Source: Pseudo-nitzschia pungens (lineage: Eukaryota; Bacillariophyta; Bacillariophyceae; Bacillariales; Bacillariaceae). Taken from it: DNA of 64,000 nt. The stretch is taken from positions 1,480,501-1,544,500 of the forward strand of contig CM074760.1 in assembly GCA_037355855.1 (NCBI GenBank). Reading direction: 5' to 3'. Position 1 is the stretch's first letter, and every line of letters begins with the position of its first letter. Positions 52,483 through 62,352 of the stretch are shown piece after piece. The translations under genes and the position numbers were made by a program. Below the pieces are notes generated by a model that saw only the letters and a program-made list of their open reading frames with translations, was not told the DNA's origin and made no database searches.

Positions 52483-53056
52483 CTTAGGGCAAGGCAAGTG
52501 CGAAAGGCAATGTAGGATCGTATGATCCGTACCATTGACCCAAGCCTACCATTGTCCAGTGCCGTAGTGAACAGAGCTGAACAGTGAGGAATGAGCAGGT
52601 ACAGTAGAATGTAGAGCAGTAGGCAGAGTTGCCGAGCAAGGGTCTTTGGTACGGATACTATTCTCATTGTTTTCGCAAAGAGCGAGCCGTAAAGCTGTCT
52701 TCGTGAACGGACCGACAATGGCGGTCTGAGAAAAAGTGGTGATTAATGTTTTGTGTTGTTGGTGTTTGTATCGTTGTTGTTGTTATTGGGGGTGATTACT
52801 TTTTCTCAGACCGCCATTGTCGGTCCGTTCACGAAGACAGCTTTACGGCTCGCTCTTTGCGAAAACAATGAGAATAGTATCCGTACCAAAGACCCTTGCT
52901 CGGCAACTCTGCCTACTGCTCTACATTCTACTGTACCTGCTCATTCCTCACTGTTCAGCTCTGTTCACTACGGCACTGGACAATGGTAGGCTTGGGTCAA
53001 TGGTACGGATCATACGATCCTACATTGCCTTTCGCACTTGCCTTGCCCTAAGGAAT
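52479..53056. repeat. Perfect 259-bp inverted repeat (palindrome) with 60-bp spacer
   Basis: Arms 52479-52737 and 52798-53056 appear to be exact reverse complements; the same reading frame is open on both strands in mirror image. The 60-bp centre is TG-rich. It can form a very long hairpin as DNA or RNA. Confidence 0.9.
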
Positions 53057-53674
53057 AATACGAAGTGTCATGCTGAATTCGTCGTTACGAAGTTCGAAGT
53101 AATTACCGGTATTTCAAAACTCGCCAAAGCAAGGTATTCCAACGGATAGATGACGAGGTATTACCGGTAAATTACTCGTACAGTATCTTGTTTCCGATTT
53201 CCTAGTAGGAGTAAGGCTTACCATACGTGCTACATGTGGGTGTTGAAATTTGCGTTGGGTCTTAAGTACCGTATGTGCTCGTGATACTTGTGGACGTAAC
53301 CTTACTCGTAACTTACCGGTAAGTAAGGTTTAACTTACTTGTAACTGTAATTGGAATACCGGTAGGAACATGAATTTTTTTTAACGTATGATCCCCCATC
53401 ACGTTTGGCGCGCATTTTCTGCGACTTTTTCGACACTTTCACGTTCTACTGTAAGCTTACTGTACGCTAAGGTACCTTGTACGTACCTTACCTTGCTCGT
53501 TTCAGTTGCAAAATAACGGAAGGTAATGACCGCAGCAACGGGTCACAAATTACTACGAGTAAGGTTACCTTCTGTCTTATTCCACATTCCACGACGAACA
53601 TTATCCTCAGTGCAGTGCCAGGTTTTTAAAAAATAATGACTGAACTCATACGGTAGAAGACAATTACAATACAA

Positions 53675-55380
53675 ATGCAATCAGGAAAGACGAAAATGAA
53701 TGGAAATACAGCAACACTCCACGAGGTAGAGAACGGCAATAATAATGCTAACTCTCGTAAGTCGGTGATCGGTCTAGTCCCCGTTGTGAAAGATTATGCA
53801 TGGGGAATCCGTGGAATGGATTCACGTGTGGCGCGCTATGCTATCGAAAATAAAGCATTGGATTGCGTTGATCCCGATACCCCATATGCAGAGCTCTGGA
53901 TTGGGACTCATCCAAAGGGACCTTCGAAGCTAAAGACAGGTGAACGCCTCCAAGATGCCATAGGCAATGAACTCCCCTTTTTGTTGAAAGTTCTCAGTGC
54001 AGGGAAGGCGCTTAGTATTCAAGCACACCCCGACAAGGAAAATGCGGAGCGACTCAATAGAGAAAATCCAGCAAATTATAGCGACGCGAATCACAAACCC
54101 GAGATGGCTATTGCGCTTACCCCATTTGAGGCAATGTGCGGATTTCGTCGAATCGAAGAAATATCGCTACTTATCAAGAAACATCCAGAATTTGCAGCTT
54201 GTATTAGTCAGGAGGCAAAACTAGCAGTTTTCCTAGCATCAAATGTCGAGTCGCAGAAGGATGCTATGCAAAAGCTTTTCTCTAGTTTCATGAGTTGTGA
54301 TCCAGAGGTGTCTTCGGAGCAACTAGACCTGCTTTTGTTTCGACTACAGGCGGAACAATCAAATTTTCATCGGCATCCTCACGAGGAACCTGCTTGGTGA
54401 GTACAAACTTTTCGAAACCTTAGGAACAATTCTGCACCTATCGACATGATCACTTCTTTGGATCAACCAACTGAATAAACGTCCATCACTTTTTGTGTCT
54501 CACGCAATATTTCTATTACAATCATGCAAATTGGAAGGGAGCGAAAGTGTTCTAGAGCTGTTCTGAGATTATCACAGCAATTTCCTGGAGATCCAGGTGC
54601 GATGGCCCCGTTTTTCTTAAATTATCTTTTGATTGCACCAGGAGAGTCTTTCTTTATGGCAGCCAATGAACCGCACGCATATGTTGCTGGAGAAATTATC
54701 GAATGTATGGCTTGTAGTGACAACGTGGTACGTCTCGGTTGATCGGACTGTCTTTAATTGCTTTGGTTATAAAACTGCTGACATCCCTCGGATTGCACTC
54801 TTTTGTATGACTGCAGGTCAGAGCGGGCCTAACACCGAAATATAAAGACGTCGAAAACCTTGTGAATATGTTAACTTACAGTATGGGAGGCCCAAATATC
54901 AATGCTGGAGCATATTCTGTGGAAAATCCTGATGTCATTCGCTATTCTCCTCCCTGTCCTGAATTTGAAGTTATGATTCTGACCGTCGAACCCGGCAAGC
55001 AGTCGACGTTCAAGAACCCTGGCGTCCCCGTCGTCATGATCATTTTAGAAGGATCTGGTGATTTAGACGGAAAACTGTGTCGACCAGGTAGATCTTACTA
55101 CTGGCCAGCAAATGCAGATGATCTGCTTTTCACGGTTGATTCTACTAAAAGGGGCTCCTTGAAGGTTGCGATGGCACACAAAAACCTTCATTTAGATCGT
55201 CCTACCGCAGTCAACCGTGAGGATTTTGGTGGTGCATCATCTTCTCATTATCTAAGTGTACCGACGTCTCCAAGGTTGCCATACATGGGTTCGGCTGGGA
55301 CCACTCCTGTCGATATAAATCGAAAGATAGTGTCTGTTGGATCAAAAGATTACGATGAACAAGGAGTACCTTCACTCTAA
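53675..55380 (+). CDS. Mannose-6-phosphate isomerase, type I (three exons)
   Basis: 491-residue phosphomannose isomerase, a zinc enzyme linking fructose-6-phosphate to mannose-6-phosphate for glycosylation and cell-wall mannans. Family landmarks are present: VVKDYAWGIRG, AELWIGTHPKGPS, LSIQAHPDKENAERL (zinc His), HKPEMAIALTPFEAMCGFR, PGESFFMAANEPHAYVAGEI (zinc His), and VRAGLTPKYKDV. Exons 53675-54396, 54538-54727 and 54817-55380 join at GT-AG sites, phases 2 and 0. Exon 2's acceptor (GGAAG before GGAG) was chosen because it restores the frame with Trp. The start is uncertain between this ATG and the one at 53696. Probably cytosolic. Confidence 0.93.
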
Positions 55381-56874
55381 AATTGGCCCACCCATGCCTG
55401 GATGCTCATTTTTTATCCCTTGTACAAGACCAGCTGATTTAACAATTGCTGTCGTCTCCCGTGCATCCCAGACTTTTGTGATGAATGAGTAATCCGCAGA
55501 GCTGGCTCGTGTAGCCGTTGCAGCTAAAAATAGTAAATTGTCACTTCTTCAGGAGCTTTTTGTCTCACTTTAATATTGCACTGCTATCCTGTAAGTTACC
55601 ACATGTAGCAGAGCTGCAGAAACCTCTCTATTAATGACGAGACGTCGTGGCATGTAGATATCCGAATTGCTCCGTACGCTCTCACTGATGTTATTGACAT
55701 ATGGTTTGGCATGAGCGTGACAAGTTATTGAATGATTGCTGGGGCCTTATCCACTCAACCATCGGAGTCATCGCTCTTACTATGATCGAAACAAGTATCA
55801 TTATCTCTTGTATGACTACCGTAAGTCAACATCCTTACGTAGTCGTTTGCACACTATGACGGGTTTGTAAGTTATCTTCAACCGCCGCTTAGGTTTCATT
55901 CTTTTCCTCGTCTCGTTTCGAAGAATTACGACAACTCTAAGCGCAATGCGTTCATTGTATTCGTTGAATTATGCTGTAGACACTATGCAATGGAGGTAAA
56001 TCATTTCCACTCGATTTCGTCCCGTCGGCACGTATGACAGAGTAGTCATATGAGATGTAATTATTGCACTCTTCATGAAAAGAGATTAGACAAAACATTG
56101 CAGCATCAATGCCACTAACATGGGAAGCTATGACCTATTATTGTGATCATGTAGTTAAGCTGATTCAGGGCAACGCCTTGCCATTTTCTGCGTGCAAGTT
56201 AAGGTGGAAAATATGCCAATAGAAATTTTCAGTTCGTTCAAATTTCGATCACTTGAAGTACTTTTTATTAACTTGGTGAAATGATGAATTTGTTGGACGT
56301 GACGAAGATCAGAATTACTGGATCTAATCGGAAGTTTCATAGTTGTCCATTCTCATGGCGAACTGCTAACCTGTTTTCATCAAGAGTCATCGTACTCCAC
56401 AAGAACGGCAGAAAAAATTACAATCGATGTGATATGTGCAGGCATTTGGCTGACGAAAAAGTAGAGAATGTTTTGGACTTGACCATTCGAAAGATCGATC
56501 TCCTCTATTCCGAATGTGATACTTGGCTCTTCCAGATTCGCCGAGATCCTACAAATTGCAAAATCTTTCCCGTCTCCTAAACGGTTTCGAATCTAAATAA
56601 TAGAAATTGATGTTTTGAAACTCAGACGAAGCTTATTTTTGTATGCAAAGCGCTGTCTCTTAACTTATTTGGGCAGCTTGCTTTGACGCGACATACGAAA
56701 ATATCTGGTAACAAGGCGCAGCTGGAGAACTCAACAGATAAGTAGCGAAAACGAACCGATATCAATCTCTGGACAGAACTGCTCAATGACGCGACAACAT
56801 CGGCGTGGTGCTGTCGCGATTAAAGTGAGAGGAGAAATCACGTTTGATGCCGTTAGCTCGTGATAATTATCAAC
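55381..56874. other. Intergenic
   Basis: No gene supported; a 99-codon frame at 56281-56580 has no recognisable features. No repeats were noted. Confidence 0.5.
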
Positions 56875-57580
56875 TTATTCCTCTGGTTCAGGGACAGGGT
56901 AAAGCTTGGCGTATGCCTTGGCGAGTTGCTTTGTGCTGGATTCTAGGAATTTGTCGTACCCAAGAGCATCTACAAGTTCTTTGAGCGCCGTATCCTTATC
57001 TTCAATACCCTTTTCTTCGCAGAAAGCGGCAATCTTGAATTCTGCGGCTTCCTTTGTGAACGCCAACATGGTTTCTCCGGCCTTTTCCAAATCAAGAGAG
57101 ACAGTTGAGACGGCTTCCGCAAACCAAGGCTCGTCTCCACCATCAGCGGCTCCAGCCCAAGATGCTTGACCGATTGGGGAGGTTCCAGGGACTCTCCAGT
57201 TGCTAGGGGAACGAGCTCCGAATTGACCTTGGCCACCATCACCCATACTGGCAGGTTCGTAACCGTTTTTCGAACCGTAATCCAAATCATACTCTCCCTC
57301 CCGAAGGGATGTAGAGGCTGTCGAAGTTTAAGAGTTATTCGAATTGGTTAGACAGAACACAACGTCATACATCAAGAAAAGGTCAAGCATACACAACGCG
57401 CAAAGACTGTATCCAGTAACCAATGAATGAACTTCAATCCCAACCTGCAAAAGGCAGCGTTACATCAATGAGCAAAAAAAAAGGTCTCAAGCATTCGAAC
57501 GTACATCTGGTTCCGAACGATGTCGGGGAGAATGCAGCGACAGTGCTGACAGTTACGATAAGAGCGGCGATAACCTTCAT
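56875..57580 (-). CDS. Plastid-targeted small soluble protein (two exons)
   Basis: 172 residues. Exon 1 (57580-57505) encodes the signal peptide MKVIAALIVTVSTVAAFSPT with the VAAF cleavage motif used for diatom plastid import; after a 187-nt intron (GTACGT to GACAG, phase 1) exon 2 (57317-56875) gives the rest. The mature protein begins acidic (REGEYDLDYGSKNGYEP), then has GRAS-like loops (WRVPGTSPIGQASWAGAAD) and two helices (STVSLDLEKAGETMLAFTKE and ALKELVDALGYDKFLESSTK). I do not recognise a named family; the plastid address and small helical fold would suit a thylakoid-associated or stromal accessory protein. Confidence 0.8.
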
Positions 57581-58528
57581 GGTGACAGTGGTATTATAAT
57601 TCCAACAAAAATTGTATTGTTGAAGAAGGACAAGGCAGTAGGAGGGGGACGAGAATTCGATTTGAGTTCCGTACCAGGGTTACCGACGCGCGATCACGTC
57701 GTTTGAACGAAAGACACACATCATCTCTATCTTTGTCTCTCCTACGGTAAGGGTTTCTTGCTGCAAGAAAGCGTAGTTGAGTTGAAGTCCCGAACTGCAA
57801 GATCGCGGGGAAAACTAAAACGGTCCTTCAGTCGTCCAACGAGCTAACAAAGAGAAAAATACGGTCCTCCCGTCGATCGCATTTGATTGAGATTGATGAC
57901 AAGATGACGTATTACGGAATGTATGTACTAGTGTAACGTTTGGTTTTTCTATTACTCTCTAGTAGGGTGAAAAAATACATGTACCATGTAATAAGGAGTA
58001 TTAACCTCACGTACGTAAGACCTTAAGTATTCACAGATGACTACAACATTCGATACGGTAAGGTTAATTACCTTAGGTTACATAATCTTACACCTTACAT
58101 ACTACAAAATTCTTATCAGCTGTCCCCCGGTTCTACATCCCAAAGTACAAATTCCTACGGAAACCGGGGGACAGCTGATAGGAATTCCGTAGTAAGTCCA
58201 GATCGTAGAAACTTTTTTCGTCCCCTTACATCCTACCGGTAGAGACATCGCACGCACATCGACATCGAACACAGAAGATGTTAACCTCATACGTGGGTGC
58301 ATACGTACTTTTGAGACACGAGAGACGAATAATACGGAACGTACAGAACATGTACGTGTACCGGTAACCTTACTGTAATTTGAATGCTTCTAAGTTGTAC
58401 GGTAAGACCTTAATCACGATAACATGTGAATTGAAAATACGAGTAGCATTCTCACTTCTCAATCGTTCACTCCACAGTGTACAATCTTTGTCGTCCGGGA
58501 AAAATAAATAATCCACTATTCCGTCTGC
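57581..58528. other. Divergent intergenic region with MITE
   Basis: Contains a full MITE in reverse orientation (58100-58194) and one GTAAGGTTAC motif (58364). No gene seen. Confidence 0.55.
58100..58194 (-). mobile_element. 95-bp palindromic MITE, copy 3 (inverted)
   Basis: Full-length copy in the opposite orientation (TACTACAAAATTCTTATCAG at the left end, TTCCGTAGTA at the right), flanked by TA. Confidence 0.9.
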
Positions 58529-59527
58529 ATGCTGAACTCTATCATGATATATTCAACTTTGAGGTCAATTGGATTAGTATCATGTTTTCTTTACCCAATA
58601 AGACGGCTTGAAGCTTTTCGCACCGAGTCGACCCATACAATGCGTCGCAATGCTGTGAAGACGACGTGGTCCGTTTGGCACGCAACAACAACAATGTGCA
58701 TGGCAGCCCCAAGCCTGGAAGTCATCGAAGAAGCAAGGAATATGATGCCCGAGATCGTGGAGAAAATGCCTGATCCATTTCCTGAAGTTCTCAAGAATCA
58801 ATATTACATGCTCCGTCACGGACAGAGTACCGCCAATATTGCTGAAATTATTTCCTCATCCCGATCCCTTGCTTATTCAGAAAAGCATGGGCTCACAGCC
58901 TTTGGCTACGAACAAGGAAAGGAATCGGCGAATCAATTGTTGGACATTCTTGAAGAGGAAGGAGCAAATCCTGGACAGCAGGTCCTGTTCGTGTCCTCGC
59001 CCTTTGCCCGTGCCAAACAAACTGCAGAGGCTTGCATGGATGGATTAATGGACAATGAGGGGAATCAAGAACGAATCAAGAGGATGGGTATTGAAATCGA
59101 ACATGAAATTGCAATTGAGAACAGGCTAATGGAACGATACTTTGGACGACTGGACGATGACTCAATCTATACATACTCGTATGTTTGGCCAATGGATGCT
59201 ATTAACGTTACGCACACAGCTTTCGATGTAGAATCGGTTGCAGCGGTGTGCACGAGATTGCTCGAGGTGGTAAAGCGATGCGAAAAATTATACAATGATA
59301 TGCACATTGTTTGGGTGAGCCATGCAGATGTTCTCCAGATCGGGCAGTTATACGCGGCAAATGCCGAGAACGTTGGCAAATTCAGCTCCTATCGATTTAA
59401 AAACGGAGAGGTGCGTGCTGTGAAGAACACTCCGGACTCACTACCTGATCCTATGCCGTTGGAAGCACCAAAACGTGGTACGACACGATACACAGAATTG
59501 ATAGAACCACCGAAACCATTACAATAG
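58529..59527 (+). CDS. Histidine phosphatase superfamily (phosphoglycerate-mutase-like) protein
   Basis: 332 residues, single exon. The catalytic signature LRHGQSTAN has the phospho-accepting His97 after Arg96. FVSSPFARAKQTAEAC carries the second Arg, ENRLMERYFGRLDD the acid/base Glu, and IVWVSHADVLQIGQL the second His. All four catalytic positions are present, so it is probably an active phosphatase or mutase. The first 30 residues are hydrophobic (LRSIGLVSCFLYP) and followed by EAFRTE, so it may be routed through the ER, perhaps to the plastid. The substrate cannot be inferred. Confidence 0.88.
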   Translation: MLNSIMIYSTLRSIGLVSCFLYPIRRLEAFRTESTHTMRRNAVKTTWSVWHATTTMCMAAPSLEVIEEARNMMPEIVEKMPDPFPEVLKNQYYMLRHGQSTANIAEIISSSRSLAYSEKHGLTAFGYEQGKESANQLLDILEEEGANPGQQVLFVSSPFARAKQTAEACMDGLMDNEGNQERIKRMGIEIEHEIAIENRLMERYFGRLDDDSIYTYSYVWPMDAINVTHTAFDVESVAAVCTRLLEVVKRCEKLYNDMHIVWVSHADVLQIGQLYAANAENVGKFSSYRFKNGEVRAVKNTPDSLPDPMPLEAPKRGTTRYTELIEPPKPLQ

Positions 59528-60680
59528 TTTTTCATCCTTTTGTTGAAATTCAAATTTTTCGTAACGTAATATTTTCATTACACCAGCCTATCCAAAGTTT
59601 GATTTTGGATTTCTGCTCGCTTGATATTTGCATCTAGGAGGCATGGTACCTTTGTTGATATCTGAAGTTGGTTGATAGAACTGTTTGAGTCCAAAGTTTT
59701 GTACAGACATACAGACAGGAACAACATTTGGAATTTTTATTCATTCAAATACTGGACCGATCTGCACATATTTTTTAACTTGGAATCAATTTTCAACCAA
59801 TTCAAATCGTTCTTTTTGAGTTAAACTCTCCTCAACAAACTCCCTATGCCTGGTTAGACACTAGTTATGCTGGTGGTATTGATTCACCTTTCATTGGGAC
59901 TTGAACAAGGCCTGTGAAGCCATGCCAATGTGATTTTACCGGTTGAAAGGCTTCCACCTGGCATTCGAGAGCCTGAGAACTTTCTTTGAGAAGCTGTGAC
60001 ACTGAGCTTTTGTAAGAGAGTAAGTGTTAGATACATTAAGATAGTTCTTGTACTTTCATTTGTGTTCCAAAGAGACCCATTTTTGTGCCCGGGTGGTGTG
60101 TCCCATTTGCATTGACTAGGTCTAAAGGGGATCCAACGCTTGCTAAAAAGGTGTTTTCATCTTTTTTTTTTCCATCGTGCATTTTGTTTCTTTGCTCGCA
60201 TGGATCTAATCAATGGATCTAATCGGATTGATCAAATTTTTAAACTTAAAATAATTCGTGTTTGTGGTACAAATTCTACATATTTCTACGCGGAATGATA
60301 CAGTATTTAAGGAACGGATACAGAAGAGTAATCGGTCCTTTTTAAGGACCGGAGGTAGTAAGGTTATCTATTAGAGGATCGAAGAAGAGACACGTATGAA
60401 AACGGAATTGCAAATACGTACAGTGATAAGGACATTCAATTATCATTTTGGCGAAGGCGGTCTACCTTACGGTCGTATCCTTAAAAAAATGTACAACCAA
60501 CTGATACGTGGTTCACAACACACAGATACGTCAAAACCGAGCAAAAAGATGTCACAAAGATCTGGGGTCTGAACCTATTTTTAAAAAATAAGATTTGGAA
60601 ATTAAATAATAATGCTGGCATAGAGGTACACATAGTGTGTTATGCTAATTACAAAAGGTGCATTTCATTGGATCGGTGAT
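59528..60680. other. Convergent intergenic region
   Basis: AT-rich spacer between two gene ends; no gene, repeat or RNA recognised. Confidence 0.5.
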
Positions 60681-62352
60681 TCAAAGCTTAGCCGAGTCGC
60701 TTTTAATTTCTTTCTGATTCTGCCGAGCTCGGAGTGACTTTCGTACGTCCCGGAAGGCATTGCTAACCTTGAGACGAGTAGTATCCTCATTTGAAGGAAC
60801 CCACCAACCGTTTTTGTCCCTGACCAAGAATCGCCCCCCCGAATTTTTTATGGTGGAAAGAACTTCGGTTGTGATACGTATTTTTTCGTCCACGCTAGTC
60901 GCATTGTCGTACGCGTTTAGATTGAATTCTAAAATTTCACGATACCTGCAATTGCCTGGATACTTATAAAAATGAGCACCCCCAATTGCTAGCACATCCC
61001 AGCTCGATGGACAAAAGATTTCTTTAATCGAATTTCGTTTTCCGCTTTCAATCGCCTTATCTTTCATTTCCCTAAATCCTATCCATTTTTTTTGGTTTTG
61101 AGTTTTCACCTTTCCCGAGTTTTGTATAGGCAGTTGGTCGGATGGTATCCCAAATGACATCAGTTTGTAGCGACATTCCATTATGGAACCTGATAGAGTT
61201 GAAAATAGAGAGTTACGCTTCTTTCAGTTACTACCGTACGTTACATCCTAGAAAGTAGTTCAGGCAAAGCGAAGGAAGGGACATTTTGACCAACAACAGG
61301 AGATACTCTTACCATAGTGCAATCGAGTTCGTACACGAACAGATCGGGGACAGGCTAACATGAACAAACCACCGAGAGCTCTAAACCAAGGTGTTTGTGG
61401 AAAGCAGATATGGCTTGCAGTAATGCGAACAGCCGCCGATTCCAAACATTCAAGAATAAGTCGCTTTGCCTTAGGATTTGAAATCGTCGATGGATCAAAG
61501 GTTGCGGAAGGAAACGAAACCATAACAATTCCGAGTCTCTGGCTCTCTACGTCCTCCGATAAGCAGTGAAACATGTATAATAAAAATTTCATCATCTAGC
61601 GATCGCGCGTACGCGTAGCACGTAGTAGACAAATCAATAGACAGAATAGAAAAGAAATGCAGATGCGTTAGAGCAAACATGATTTCGGGCAGACTCACAC
61701 TGCGTATTATTTCGGATTGTTCGGAGGTACTCACACTCGTCTCGTTTGAAATAAAATCCATACCCAGTGGACCAATTCTAACCGCAATCATTCTGCCTGA
61801 TCGGTCGCGAGATGGAATAACCTGGAAGGAACCTGTCTTCATAATTGCCAATGAATCGCCATCGAGATCACTAATGCAAATTGGCCGTTGAAGACCTTTT
61901 GAACCAAAACAGCGATAAACAAGCTCAAGGTTTTTCATCATGCGCTCGGCAGCTTTTTGAGGTATGAAATTTTCTGCCCGTAAGAACTTGATACGATAAC
62001 TGTCATCGTTGACGAATGTGTAGGATCCATTTCCCTGTGCTATTCGCTGAGCCAAGTGGTAAGCCGGTTTGTGTTCAATTGTATCAATTGCTTTTGATAA
62101 TAAAGCAAGGCTTTCTCTCAGTTTTTCTGACGAAAGTTCTTCTTTCCGGGATTGAGCAACTCCGTGGACATCCTGCACCAAAGGTGAGTATCGAGTGACA
62201 CGAATAGCAATGCATTGGAAAAAGAACGTAATCGAACACCGGGCGTGAATACGTACCTCAAGGACCCGTGCCCTATCTTCGACCGTCATGTTGTTGAGTT
62301 CAGACGCCAGCAGGGCGTCGACTGTTTTGGTGGATTGTTTGAGTACTTTCAT
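60681..62352 (-). CDS. CRAL-TRIO-like plus DUF6824 protein (four exons)
   Basis: 453 residues. The N-terminal part (ELNNMTVEDRARVLEDVHGV, RIKFLRAENFIPQKAAERMM) is the CRAL-TRIO N-like region. The middle (KFLLYMFHCLSEDVESQRLG through PWFRALGGLFML) is a lipid-binding CRAL-TRIO-like fold. The C-terminus is a DUF6824 domain (KYPGNCRYREILEFNLNAYD, IKNSGGRFLVRD, KVSNAF). Exons: 62352-62257, 62172-61699, 61595-61313, 61189-60681, joined at GT-AG sites. An alternative exon 2 donor at 61734 is also in frame. The usual DVLLGRG start of DUF6824 is DVLAIGG here. This fusion is familiar to me from diatom genomes; its role is unknown, perhaps coupling lipid or retinoid sensing to a DUF6824 DNA-binding-like domain (speculative). 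Confidence 0.85.

Larger units (their letters stand above)
51094..53674. other. Structured repeat region (inverted repeats)
   Basis: No host gene supported. It holds a 950-bp unit bounded by 46-bp inverted repeats (51533-52482), a 259-bp perfect palindrome with a 60-bp spacer (52479-53056), and GTAAGGTTAC motifs at 53296 and 53559. Confidence 0.7.

Noticed and set aside
52407..53149. Mirror-image frames of about 80 shared residues on the two palindrome arms
   Set aside because: They are the same sequence on opposite strands; no domain, and explained by the inverted repeat.
56281..56580. 99-codon frame on the plus strand
   Set aside because: No motif or codon-use support; within an otherwise empty spacer.
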